DNA of 42,286 nt from Oscillospiraceae bacterium (GTDB lineage Bacteria; Bacillota; Clostridia; Oscillospirales; Ruminococcaceae). This document shows, one piece after another, positions 8,195-18,495 of the stretch. The stretch spans positions 1 to 42,286 of the forward strand of contig JAAYCI010000008.1 in the NCBI GenBank assembly GCA_012729855.1, written 5' to 3'. A model generated the notes under the pieces. The model made no database searches and was not told where the DNA came from. It saw only the letters and a list, made by a program, of their open reading frames with translations. Within the stretch, counting starts at the first letter, position 1. The number at the start of each line of letters is the position of its first letter. Both the position numbers and the translations under genes were made by a program.

Positions 8195-8345
8195 TTGGCC
8201 GGCGCGGCCGGCTGCCCGCCGCCGGCGCTGCGATGCCGGCCACGCGCGATGGGCCAGCACGGCACACTGACGTTGCCCGCCAAGGGAAGCCGCCATGTGG
8301 CCGGCATCGCAGCGCCGCCACCGAACAGCCGGCCCCACCAGCCAA
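8195..8345. repeat. Large imperfect inverted repeat
   Basis: Arms at 8195-8243 and 8297-8345 (49 bases each) are complementary at most positions, including an unbroken core of about 20 bp around gctgcgatgccggccac. They enclose a 53-base spacer. The spacer contains, in reverse orientation, a stretch also seen at 28561-28600 (caacg..gtgtgccgt..gcccatcgc). There is no T-run, so this is not a simple terminator. Confidence 0.75.
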
Positions 8346-8389
8346 GGAAAGCGGGCCACACATTTATACTACCGGAAGAAGAGGGCGTT

Positions 8390-8983
8390 ATGACCACTCA
8401 AGAGCAAAAACAGCAATTGCGCAAACAGCTGCTGGAAGAAGCGACCGGTTTTGACGCGGCCTATCTGGCGGCGTCGGACGCGGCGATTGCGGGGCTTTTG
8501 CTGGGGCTGCCGGAGTACCGCGCGGCGGGCACCGTTTTTTGCTATGTGAGCGTGCGGGATGAGGTAGACACCCGGGCGTTTATTGAGCAGGCGCTGGCCG
8601 ACGGCAAGCGGGTGTGCGTGCCCCGCTGCGGGGCGAACAGCGGTATGGACGCCTGCGCGATAGCGGGTTTTGACGAACTGCTGCCGGGCCGCTTTGGCCT
8701 GCCGGAGCCGGCCGGGCACCTGGCCGCACTGCCGCCGGATGACATTGACCTGGTGGTGGCGCCCTGTGTGGCCGCTGGAAAAGACGGCAGCCGCCTGGGC
8801 CGCGGCGCGGGGTTTTACGACCGCTACCTGGCCGGGGTGGCAGCGCCGGTGGCCTGCCTGTGCCGGGGCAAGCTGCTGCGCAATACCCTGCCGCAAGAAC
8901 GTTTTGACCGCCCGGTCGACATTGTGGTTGCCGAAACAGGGGTTATACGGCCGGCCGGCATGGGGCTTGGTGGCACTTTATGA
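8390..8983 (+). CDS. 5-formyltetrahydrofolate cyclo-ligase
   Basis: A 197-residue enzyme (Pfam PF01812; E. coli Fau/YgfA, B. subtilis YqgN) that uses ATP to convert 5-formyl-THF to 5,10-methenyl-THF and so recycles folate one-carbon units in the cytoplasm. The diagnostic C-terminal motif LGRGAGFYDRYL is at residues 136-147, preceded by DLVVAPCVAAGKDGSRLG, and the N-terminus has the usual basic helix (KQQLRKQLLEEA). The length is normal. ATG 8390 with SD ggaagaagaggg is chosen; the frame stays open upstream only because it runs through the repeat mosaic. It appears to be a single-gene unit. The next gene has its own promoter. Confidence 0.92.
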   Translation: MTTQEQKQQLRKQLLEEATGFDAAYLAASDAAIAGLLLGLPEYRAAGTVFCYVSVRDEVDTRAFIEQALADGKRVCVPRCGANSGMDACAIAGFDELLPGRFGLPEPAGHLAALPPDDIDLVVAPCVAAGKDGSRLGRGAGFYDRYLAGVAAPVACLCRGKLLRNTLPQERFDRPVDIVVAETGVIRPAGMGLGGTL

Positions 8984-9012
8984 AATATTTTGTAACAATA
9001 CACAAAACAGCA

Positions 9013-9041
9013 TTGTTTCCCTTATACAAAAGGTCTATACT
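9013..9041 (+). promoter_or_regulatory. Promoter of the BMP lipoprotein / nucleoside phosphorylase operon
   Basis: TTGTTT (9013-9018), a 17-base spacer and TATACT (9036-9041) make a good sigma-A-type promoter. The start of the next gene lies about 57 bases downstream of the -10. Confidence 0.75.
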
Positions 9042-9097
9042 GTTCGTATGAGAGATGACAGGGGTGTCATTTTGCAGAAAAGGTGTGTGAGGACGCG

Positions 9098-10195
9098 GTG
9101 CGCAGTACCATGAAAAAACTGGTGGTGGTGGTGGCGGCCTTGTTGGCTGCCGTTCTTTTTTCCGCCTGCGGCGTGCAGATGGAAAGCGCCGAGATCGCCC
9201 TGGTGACCGATATGGGCGAGGTGGACGACAAGAGCTTCAACCAGGGCACCTGGGAGGGCGTGCAGGCCTATGCGGCGGCCCATGGCATCACCCACCGGTA
9301 TTACCGGCCCGCGGCCACCACCGACGAGGGCTACTACGCCACCATAGAGCAGGCCGTGAAGGCCGGGGCCAGGGTGGTGGTAACGCCGGGGCACCCCTTT
9401 GCCGGGCCGGTGGCCCGTGCCCAGGCGGCCTGGCCGGAGGTACGCTTTGTTTTAATAGACGCCACACCCATAGGCGGCGCGGCGGCCAACACGGTGGCCG
9501 TGCACTTTGCCGAGGAGGAGGCCGGCTACCTGGCCGGCTATGCCGCCGTATACGAGGGCAACCGCAGCCTGGGCTTTATGGGCGGGCTGGCGGTGCCGTC
9601 GGTGGTATGCTTTGGGTTTGGCTTTGTACAGGGCGCCCACGACGCCGCCGAGGTGCTGGATGCAGAGGTGGAGATGCTGTACACTTACACCGGCACCTTT
9701 ACCCCCGGGGTAAAGATTGAAAAAACCGCCGCCAAATGGTACGCCGACGGCGTGGAGGTCATCTTCGCCTGTGGCGGAGAGATGGGCACCAGCGTGTTTG
9801 CGGCGGCGGAGGCGGCCGGCGCCAAAGCCATCGGGGTGGACATTGACCAAAGCACGGTGAGCGAGGCGGTGCTTACCTCGGCCATGAAGGAACTGAGCGC
9901 CGCCGTGCAACTGATACTGGAGGCGCACTATACAGGCGCCTTCACCGGCGGGCAGGAGCTGGTATTGCGCGCGGCCGACAGGGGCGTGGGCCTGCCCATG
10001 GCCACCAGCCGCTTCAGCCGCTTTTCCCAAAGCGATTACGACAGCCTTTTTGAAAAGGTGGCCGCCGGGCAGGTGTTCATCCCCACCAACACCGACGCCA
10101 CGGTGGACGGCGGCGGCGCCAGCCAGCTGCCCAGCATTTGCCCCAATGATTTGAAAAAGCTGACAGACCGCATCGTCATCAAGTATTTAGACTGA
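9098..10195 (+). CDS. BMP/PnrA family nucleoside-binding lipoprotein
   Basis: A 365-residue substrate-binding lipoprotein of the BMP (Med/PnrA) family. A lipobox LFSAC places the acylated cysteine at residue 24. Next comes the family motif ALVTDMGEVDDKSFNQGTWEG, then periplasmic-binding-protein lobes with AGARVVVTPGHPF, IFACGGEMG and IGVDIDQS. Family members bind purine and pyrimidine nucleosides and pass them to an ABC importer. GTG 9098 is chosen because SD gagga (9089-9093) fits it; ATG 9110 is the alternative and leaves the same signal peptide. The downstream gene is pyrimidine-nucleoside phosphorylase, after 23 bases, which supports nucleoside scavenging. The usual ATPase and permease genes are not adjacent, so the importer must be encoded elsewhere. 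Confidence 0.9.
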   Translation: MRSTMKKLVVVVAALLAAVLFSACGVQMESAEIALVTDMGEVDDKSFNQGTWEGVQAYAAAHGITHRYYRPAATTDEGYYATIEQAVKAGARVVVTPGHPFAGPVARAQAAWPEVRFVLIDATPIGGAAANTVAVHFAEEEAGYLAGYAAVYEGNRSLGFMGGLAVPSVVCFGFGFVQGAHDAAEVLDAEVEMLYTYTGTFTPGVKIEKTAAKWYADGVEVIFACGGEMGTSVFAAAEAAGAKAIGVDIDQSTVSEAVLTSAMKELSAAVQLILEAHYTGAFTGGQELVLRAADRGVGLPMATSRFSRFSQSDYDSLFEKVAAGQVFIPTNTDATVDGGGASQLPSICPNDLKKLTDRIVIKYLD

Positions 10196-10218
10196 ACAGC
10201 CTGCAAGGAGGGCGAACC

Positions 10219-11529
10219 ATGCAGATGTATGACATCATAGCCAAAAAGCGGGATGGCGGGCGCCTGACGGACGCCGAGATCGCCTGGGTGGTGCGGGGCT
10301 TCACCACCGGCGACGTGCCCGACTACCAGATGGCCGCCCTGCTGATGGCCATTTACCTGCGGGGCATGCAGCCGGAGGAGACCGTGTGCCTCACCCGTTG
10401 CATGGCGGATTCGGGCGACAGGGTAGACCTTTCCGCCATTGCCGGGGTGAAGGCCGACAAGCACAGCACCGGCGGCGTGGGCGACAAGACCACCCTGGTA
10501 TGCGCGCCGCTGGTGGCGGCCTGCGGGGTGAAGATAGCCAAGATGAGTGGCCGGGGGCTGGGCCATACCGGCGGCACGGTGGACAAGCTGGAGGCCATCC
10601 CGGGCATGCGCATGGAGCTGGGGCGCCAGGCGTTTATCGGGCAGGTGAACGCCATTGGCATTGCCGTGGTGGGCCAAAGCGGCAACCTGGCCCCGGCCGA
10701 TAAAAAGATATACGCCCTGCGCGACGTGACCGCCACGGTGGGCAGCCTGCCGCTGATCGCCTCCAGCATTATGAGCAAGAAGCTGGCCGCCGGCTGCGAC
10801 GTGGTGCTGCTGGACGTGAAAACCGGCACCGGCGCGCTGATGAAGGACGAGGCCAGCGCCACCGAACTGGCCCGCCAGATGGTGGCCATAGGCGAGGCGG
10901 CCGGCATGCGCACCGCCGCGCTCATCACCAACATGGACATCCCGCTGGGGGTGGCCATTGGCAACAGCGCCGAGGTGGCCGAGGCGGTGCAGACCCTGCG
11001 CGGCGCCGGCCCGGCCGACCTGACCGAGGTGTGCTTGGAGCTGGCCGCCGGCATGCTGCACCTGGCCGGCCTGGGAAACAGGGAGGCCTGCCTGGCCCGC
11101 GCCAAAGCGGCCCTGCAGGACGGCAGCGGCCTGCAGAAGCTGCGTCAGATGGTGGAGGCCCAGGGCGGCGACGCCGCTTACATTGACGACCCAGGCCGCT
11201 TCCCCGCCCCGGCCCACAGCCTGCTGGTACGGGCCCCACGGGCGGGCTTTGTGGGCGCGATGGACACCGAACAGATCGGCCGGGCGTCGGTGGTGCTGGG
11301 CGCCGGGCGCCAGCGCAAGGAGGATACCATTGACTATGCGGCGTATATTAAGCTATACGCCAAAACGGGCAGCCGGGTGGCCGCCGGCGATGTACTGGCC
11401 GAGCTGGCCGCCAATGACGAAACAAAACTGGCGCCCGCGGCGGAAATGTTTGCACAGGCCGTCCAGCTGGTAGACACAGCCTCGCCGGCCCGGCCACTCA
11501 TAGTTGCTCAAGTAGGTCTGAATTTGTGA
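10219..11529 (+). CDS. pdp: Pyrimidine-nucleoside phosphorylase
   Basis: A 436-residue cytoplasmic enzyme that phosphorolyses uridine, thymidine or deoxyuridine to the free base and (deoxy)ribose-1-phosphate. The family signature SGRGLGHTGGTVDKLE is at residues 110-125, the phosphate site KHSTGGVGDKTTL at 81-93, and DVKTGTGALM with SKKLAAGCD follows. The length is normal (about 430-440). The lysine-containing LDVKTGTGA and the overall Firmicute form favour the broad pyrimidine enzyme over a strict thymidine phosphorylase, but sequence alone does not settle this. The SD aaggaggg lies 7 bases before ATG 10219. It is the second gene of an operon with the BMP lipoprotein. Confidence 0.95.
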   Translation: MQMYDIIAKKRDGGRLTDAEIAWVVRGFTTGDVPDYQMAALLMAIYLRGMQPEETVCLTRCMADSGDRVDLSAIAGVKADKHSTGGVGDKTTLVCAPLVAACGVKIAKMSGRGLGHTGGTVDKLEAIPGMRMELGRQAFIGQVNAIGIAVVGQSGNLAPADKKIYALRDVTATVGSLPLIASSIMSKKLAAGCDVVLLDVKTGTGALMKDEASATELARQMVAIGEAAGMRTAALITNMDIPLGVAIGNSAEVAEAVQTLRGAGPADLTEVCLELAAGMLHLAGLGNREACLARAKAALQDGSGLQKLRQMVEAQGGDAAYIDDPGRFPAPAHSLLVRAPRAGFVGAMDTEQIGRASVVLGAGRQRKEDTIDYAAYIKLYAKTGSRVAAGDVLAELAANDETKLAPAAEMFAQAVQLVDTASPARPLIVAQVGLNL

Positions 11530-11545
11530 AATTTGTTTTCACAAA
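11523..11545 (+). terminator. Hairpin overlapping the pdp stop codon
   Basis: A perfect 9-bp AT-rich stem, tttgtgaaa/tttcacaaa, with a 5-base loop contains the pdp stop codon. It lacks a proper T-run. It may be a weak terminator, an mRNA 3' end or an operator-like palindrome. Confidence 0.4.
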
Positions 11546-11653
11546 CTTGACTCGGTTGGCCCCCTGCGTGGGTGCGAATGGCACGCTTTTGCTTTTTCAA
11601 CGTGTGCATTACACAAAACGGGGCCCGATAAGGGCAAAATACGGGCCGGATTC

Positions 11654-11682
11654 TTGTTTTTTCGCGGTGGGTTTGATAGTAT
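11654..11682 (+). promoter_or_regulatory. Promoter of the V-ATPase operon
   Basis: TTGTTT (11654-11659), a 17-base spacer and TAGTAT (11677-11682) lie about 90 bases before the first V-ATPase gene. No other strong promoter is seen until the operon ends. Confidence 0.6.
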
Positions 11683-11771
11683 AGATGGGTGAGACGACGC
11701 AATCCGACGCATATTTCATATGTGAAAAAACGCCCGGCAAAAGCTGTGGCGAAAGGGGACGAGGTGGTACG

Positions 11772-12080
11772 ATGGCAGACAACCCGATAGATCTGGTGCG
11801 CCAGGCGGAGACCGAAGCGCAGGAGAAGATACGCCAGGCCGAGCAGCAGGCGGCCAGAATGGTGGACGACGCCCACGGCGAAGCGGTGCGCCTGGCCAAT
11901 GACGCCGAGGACGCCGCCCGAAAAGCGGCGGCAGCCAGTGTGGCCGCGGCCCACAAAACCAGCGCGGAAAAGCTGGAGATATCGGCCGCGCTGCTGGGCG
12001 GCGAAATGGACCAATTGGTAGACAGGGCCCACGCCAACCAGGCGGCGGCGGTAAAGATGATACTGGACGCACTGGCGTAG
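11772..12080 (+). CDS. ntpF: V-type ATP synthase peripheral-stalk subunit (G/H-like, NtpF)
   Basis: A 102-residue, almost entirely alpha-helical protein, rich in Ala, Glu, Gln and Lys, with a continuous coiled-coil pattern (LVRQAETEAQEKIRQAEQQA and onward). It has the size and position of E. hirae NtpF and archaeal subunit H, which pair with subunit E to form the peripheral stalks that hold A3B3 against rotation. Sequence conservation in this family is low, so the call rests largely on length, coiled coil and being the first gene of the operon, just before subunit I. ATG 11772 follows SD gaggtgg; the longer in-frame extension has no support. Confidence 0.8.
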   Translation: MADNPIDLVRQAETEAQEKIRQAEQQAARMVDDAHGEAVRLANDAEDAARKAAAASVAAAHKTSAEKLEISAALLGGEMDQLVDRAHANQAAAVKMILDALA

Positions 12081-12170
12081 CTTATATTGTGCGCTTGCTT
12101 GCGCAGACGCGTAATTTGACCAGGCGCCGGGCCATGCCCGGGCAGCCTTTGAGGGGGGTTCGACAACCGT

Positions 12171-14679
<2,509 letters not shown>

Positions 14680-14691
14680 GGGGGGCTGGCC

Positions 14692-15282
14692 ATGACCGGT
14701 CTTGAGAAAATCATTGGGGAGATCCGTGACGAGGCAGGCGCCGAGGCCGCGGAGATCCTGGCAAAAGCCAAGGCGGAGGCCGACGCCATTTTAGCCGACG
14801 CCAAAGCCAAAAGCGACGAAAAAACGGCGCAGATTGCCGCCGCCGCGCAGCAGGACGTGGCCGACATTGAGCGCAGCCGCGAGAGCGCCCAGGGCCTGCA
14901 GCGCCGCCAGCGTACGCTGGCCACCAAGCAGATGCTGCTGGCCGAAACCCGCCAAAAAGCACTGGAAAGCCTGTATGCCCTGCCCGAAAAGGACTATTTT
15001 GAACTGCTGGCGCGCCTGGCCGCGGGGGCCGCCCACCCGGGCGCGGGCGTGCTGATTCTGAACGCGGCCGACCTTGCGCGGGTGCCGTCCGGCTTTGAAA
15101 AGCAGCTGGCCGGCGCGCTGCCCAAGGGCACGGCGCTGGAAGTATCCAAAGACACCCGCCCCATCGACGGGGGATTTGTGCTGAAATACGGCGACGTGGA
15201 GGAAAACTGCTCGTTCCGGGCGATGTTCGACGCGCGCAGCGACGAGTTTTCCGACTTGGTACGCGACACCCTGTTTGCCTGA
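14692..15282 (+). CDS. ntpE: V-type ATP synthase subunit E
   Basis: A 196-residue peripheral-stalk subunit. The first ~100 residues form a long helix typical of subunit E (GEIRDEAGAEAAEILAKAKA onward), which pairs with the G/H-like subunit; the rest is a globular alpha/beta domain that contacts subunit B, with the typical GFVLKYGDVEENCSFRAMF segment near the end. The length is normal (about 190-210). ATG 14692 follows the subunit K stop by 12 bases with SD aaggggggc. The gene ends just before the unusual start of subunit C. Confidence 0.92.
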   Translation: MTGLEKIIGEIRDEAGAEAAEILAKAKAEADAILADAKAKSDEKTAQIAAAAQQDVADIERSRESAQGLQRRQRTLATKQMLLAETRQKALESLYALPEKDYFELLARLAAGAAHPGAGVLILNAADLARVPSGFEKQLAGALPKGTALEVSKDTRPIDGGFVLKYGDVEENCSFRAMFDARSDEFSDLVRDTLFA

Positions 15283-15312
15283 TTTTTGCCCGGCCCCGGA
15301 GGAGGTGCCCCA

Positions 15313-16296
15313 CTGGCTAAGAATGACTATGTATTCGCGGTGACCCGCGCCCATGTGAACGAGCAGAACCTGCTGAGCGCGCAGGACCTGGAACAGCTGA
15401 TAGCCGCGCCCGGCGTGGCCGACGCGTTTCGCCTGCTGAGCGACAAGGGCTGGGGAACCCCCGATTTGCCCCCGCAGGACCCCGACGCGCTGATTGCCTA
15501 TGAGATCGACCGTACCTGGGGCCTGATAGGGGAACTGGTGAACGATTTATCGCCGTTCAATGTGTTCCGCCTGGCCAACGATTTCCACAACCTGAAGGCG
15601 GCCATCAAGCTGGCTTATTCGGGCGACGACGAGAACGAGCAGGGCCAGTATTTCATCAAATACGGCACGGTGCCGGTGGAGACCATCATCAAGGCGGCCA
15701 ACGAGCACGAGTTTGCCCCGCTGCCGGACGCGATGGCCAAGGCCGGGCGTGACGCCTACGAGGCGCTGGCCCACACCGGCAACGGCCAGGCCTGCGACAT
15801 GGTGATAGACCGCGCGGTGCTGGTGGCCATTGACAACGCCGGCAAAAAGAGTGAGAGCCAGCTTTTGCAGCGCTACGCCCAGTTGACGGTGGATTCGGCC
15901 AACATCAAGGCGGCCGTGCGCTGCTGCATGATGGGCAAAAGCCGCGAGTTTATTGAGCGCGCGGTGGCCCCGGCCGGCACGCTGAACACCAAAGCGCTGA
16001 TGGACGCGGCGGCCTCCAGCCTGCAGGACATTTACAGCTACCTGGAGCACACCGCCTATGCGGGCGCCGTGGAGGCGCTGAAAATCTCGGTGGCGGCGTT
16101 TGAGCGCTGGTGCGACAACAAGATGATCGAGCTGATTCGCCCGCAGCGGCATCACTATTTCTCCATAGAGCCGCTGGCTGCGTTTATTTTGGGGCGAGAG
16201 AACGAAATTCGCATGGTACGGCTGATTCTGACGGCCAAAATCAACAACCTGGATGCCGGTATGCTGCGGGAAAGGCTGCGTGAGACCTATGTATAA
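15313..16296 (+). CDS. ntpC: V-type ATP synthase subunit C (d subunit)
   Basis: A 327-residue subunit linking the central stalk (D/F) to the membrane ring. It is almost all helical, with the family patterns LVNDLSPFNVFRLANDFHNLKA and SANIKAAVRCCMMGK, and a C-terminal LGRENEIRMVRLILTAKINN typical of V-ATPase C/d proteins. The start is unusual: the strong SD ggaggaggtg (15297-15306) points to CTG at 15313, giving MAKNDYVF, which resembles family N-termini. TTG 15286 lies upstream of that SD and would add GPGGG-type residues encoded by the SD itself. The gene overlaps subunit F by 8 bases (ATGTATAA), implying coupling. Confidence 0.9.
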   Translation: MAKNDYVFAVTRAHVNEQNLLSAQDLEQLIAAPGVADAFRLLSDKGWGTPDLPPQDPDALIAYEIDRTWGLIGELVNDLSPFNVFRLANDFHNLKAAIKLAYSGDDENEQGQYFIKYGTVPVETIIKAANEHEFAPLPDAMAKAGRDAYEALAHTGNGQACDMVIDRAVLVAIDNAGKKSESQLLQRYAQLTVDSANIKAAVRCCMMGKSREFIERAVAPAGTLNTKALMDAAASSLQDIYSYLEHTAYAGAVEALKISVAAFERWCDNKMIELIRPQRHHYFSIEPLAAFILGRENEIRMVRLILTAKINNLDAGMLRERLRETYV

Positions 16297-16609
16297 GATT
16301 GCCGTGATGGGCGACCGCGACAGCATTTACGGCTTTGTGTCGGTGGGGCTGGACATCTACCCCGCCACCGACGCGCACGCCGCCGCCCGCCAGCTGCGCA
16401 CCCTGGTGGAGAACGACTACGCCATCATCTACATGACCGAAGCCCTGTTTGCCCAGATGGAAAACGAGCTGGCCGCCTACAACGAGATGCCGCTGCCGGC
16501 CATCATCCCCATACCGGGGGTGTCCGGCAACACGGGCGCCGGGCTTGCGCGCGTGCGCAAAAGCGTGGAGAAAGCGGTTGGTTCAGACATAATATTTGGA
16601 AATGATTAA
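16289..16609 (+). CDS. ntpG: V-type ATP synthase subunit F (NtpG)
   Basis: A 106-residue central-stalk subunit that binds subunit D in the rotor. The Rossmann-like start MYKIAVMGDRDSIYGFVSVG is characteristic, followed by DYAIIYMTEALF and the conserved LPAIIPIPG turn, and the size is normal (about 100-110). ATG 16289 overlaps the end of subunit C. After it comes a 107-base gap holding a stable hairpin, the only sizeable gap within the second half of the operon. Confidence 0.95.
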   Translation: MYKIAVMGDRDSIYGFVSVGLDIYPATDAHAAARQLRTLVENDYAIIYMTEALFAQMENELAAYNEMPLPAIIPIPGVSGNTGAGLARVRKSVEKAVGSDIIFGND

Positions 16610-16638
16610 TATACTTATGTGAATATAACTTTCAGATG

Positions 16639-16691
16639 GTCGTTGGGTTGGCGCGGTGTGCGTGCCTAGTACACGGCCAGCGACCAACGAC
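16639..16691 (+). promoter_or_regulatory. Stem-loop between subunit F and subunit A genes
   Basis: A 53-base hairpin: gtcgttgg/ccaacgac closes the base, then tggc/gcca and gtgt/acac continue the stem, with an 11-base loop. There is no T-run and it ends 25 bases before the subunit A start codon, so a terminator is unlikely. It splits the operon between the stalk/membrane genes and the A-B-D genes, and could be an mRNA processing or 5'-stabilising element. Confidence 0.55.
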
Positions 16692-16716
16692 TGACGGGAA
16701 GGAATGAGTGCAGCAT

Positions 16717-18495
16717 ATGAGCAGCAAAGGCACGATTTTGAAGGTGGCCGGCCCGCTTGTTATTGCCGAAGGCATGCGTGATGCCAACATGTTCGACGTG
16801 GTGCGCGTGGCCGACAGCCGGCTGATCGGTGAAATCATCGAGATGCACGGCGACAAGGCCAGCGTACAGGTATACGAGGAGACCAGCGGCCTTGGGCCCG
16901 GCGCCCCGGTGGAGAGCACCGGCATGCCGATGAGCGTGGAGCTTGGCCCCGGGCTGATCCGCAGCATTTATGACGGTATCCAGCGCCCGCTGGACGTTAT
17001 CAAGGCCAAGAGTGGCCAGCGCCTGGAGCGCGGTGTGGAAGTGCCCAGCCTGAGCCGCGACACCAGGTGGCATTTTGAGCCGGTGATGCAGGCCGGCGAC
17101 AAGGTGGAAGGCGGCGATATCATCGGTACTGTGCAGGAAACCGATATCGTTGCGCATAAAATTATGGTGCCGCCGGGTGTGGCGGGTACGCTGAAGAGCA
17201 TCACCGGCGGCGACTACACGGTGGAAGAGACCGTGGCCGTGGTGGAGACCGACAAGGGCGAGGTGCCCGTGGCGCTGATGCAGCGTTGGCCGGTGCGCCG
17301 GGGCCGCCCCTACAAGCAGAAACTGAGCCCCGACGTGCCCCTGGTGACGGGGCAGCGGGTCATCGACACCCTGTTCCCGCTGGCAAAAGGCGGTACAGCT
17401 GCCGTGCCGGGCCCCTTTGGCAGCGGCAAAACGGTGGTGCAGCACCAATTGGCCAAGTGGGCCGACGCCGACATCGTGGTGTACATTGGCTGCGGCGAGC
17501 GCGGTAACGAGATGACCGACGTGCTGCTGGAGTTCCCCGAGCTGAAGGACCCGAAAACCGGCAAAAGCCTGATGGAACGCACCGTGCTGATCGCCAATAC
17601 CTCCGATATGCCGGTGGCGGCGCGTGAAGCTAGTGTGTATACAGGTATCACGATAGCTGAATACTTCCGTGACATGGGCTACTCGGTGGCGCTGATGGCC
17701 GACTCGACCTCCCGCTGGGCCGAGGCCATGCGCGAGATGAGCGGCCGCCTGGAAGAGATGCCCGGCGAAGAAGGCTACCCGGCCTACCTGGGCAGCCGCC
17801 TGGCGCAGTTCTACGAGCGTGCCGGCCGCGTGACCACCCTGGGTTCAACCCCGCGTGAGGGCGCGCTCAGCGTCATCGGTGCGGTATCGCCCTCGGGCGG
17901 CGATATCTCCGAGCCGGTGACCCAGGCGACGCTGCGTATTGTGAAGGTGTTCTGGAGCTTGGACGCGCAACTGGCATATGCACGTCACTTTCCGGCCATC
18001 AACTGGCTGACCAGTTACTCGCTGTATCTGGACGACGTGGGCGCCTGGTTTGACGCCAACGTCAAGCGCGACTGGATGGCCAAGCGTGCCCGCATGATGC
18101 TGCTGTTGCAGGAAGAGAGCGAGCTGGAGGAGATTGTGCAGCTGGTGGGCATGGACGCCCTGAGCCCGCCCGACCGCCTGAAGCTGGAGGCCGCCCGCAG
18201 CATCCGCGAGGACTTCCTGCATCAGGATGCTTTCCACGATGTGGATACCTTTACGCCGCTGGAAAAACAATATACTATGCTTAATCTCGTGCTGGATTAT
18301 TATGATGCTGCACAAAAAGCCTTGGATAAGGGCATCAGCATCAATGATTTGGTGAATTTGCCTGTGCGTGAGGCCATTGGCCGTATCAAGTATGTGCCGA
18401 TAGAAGAAATACCGCAGGAATATGAGAATATAACGCGGCAACTCGCATCTGAGATTGATGATCTTGCCAAGAAACTGGAAGAGGAGGATGCGTAA
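16717..18495 (+). CDS. ntpA: V-type ATP synthase catalytic subunit A
   Basis: A 592-residue catalytic subunit of the A3B3 head. It starts [20 protein letters not shown], with a beta-barrel followed by the non-homologous insertion typical of A subunits ([18 protein letters not shown] region), the Walker [14 protein letters not shown] at about residue 231, [13 protein letters not shown], and [16 protein letters not shown] (Walker B/arginine region). The length is normal. ATG 16717 gives the usual N-terminus; GTG 16708, three codons earlier, is nearer to the SD (gggaagga) and is a real alternative. It overlaps subunit B by one base (TAATG). Confidence 0.97.
   Translation: MSSKGTILKVAGPLVIAEGMRDANMFDVVRVADSRLIGEIIEMHGDKASVQVYEETSGLGPGAPVESTGMPMSVELGPGLIRSIYDGIQRPLDVIKAKSGQRLERGVEVPSLSRDTRWHFEPVMQAGDKVEGGDIIGTVQETDIVAHKIMVPPGVAGTLKSITGGDYTVEETVAVVETDKGEVPVALMQRWPVRRGRPYKQKLSPDVPLVTGQRVIDTLFPLAKGGTAAVPGPFGSGKTVVQHQLAKWADADIVVYIGCGERGNEMTDVLLEFPELKDPKTGKSLMERTVLIANTSDMPVAAREASVYTGITIAEYFRDMGYSVALMADSTSRWAEAMREMSGRLEEMPGEEGYPAYLGSRLAQFYERAGRVTTLGSTPREGALSVIGAVSPSGGDISEPVTQATLRIVKVFWSLDAQLAYARHFPAINWLTSYSLYLDDVGAWFDANVKRDWMAKRARMMLLLQEESELEEIVQLVGMDALSPPDRLKLEAARSIREDFLHQDAFHDVDTFTPLEKQYTMLNLVLDYYDAAQKALDKGISINDLVNLPVREAIGRIKYVPIEEIPQEYENITRQLASEIDDLAKKLEEEDA

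Larger units (their letters stand above)
7982..8389. repeat. 408-base intergenic mosaic of GC-rich repeats
   Basis: This gap has no gene. It holds an imperfect inverted repeat (aaaatttg-type arms near 7994-8007 and 8042-8056), then the 40-bp element shared with 116-155, then a segment at 8153-8194 resembling 9-47, then a very large hairpin at 8195-8345. Reading frames through it belong to no family and are explained by the repeats. The last 40 bases carry the ribosome-binding region of the cyclo-ligase gene. Confidence 0.7.

Noticed and set aside
8168-8389. Extension of the folate cyclo-ligase start into the upstream gap
   Set aside because: The extension runs through the large inverted repeat and gives no conserved residues; the SD sits before ATG 8390.
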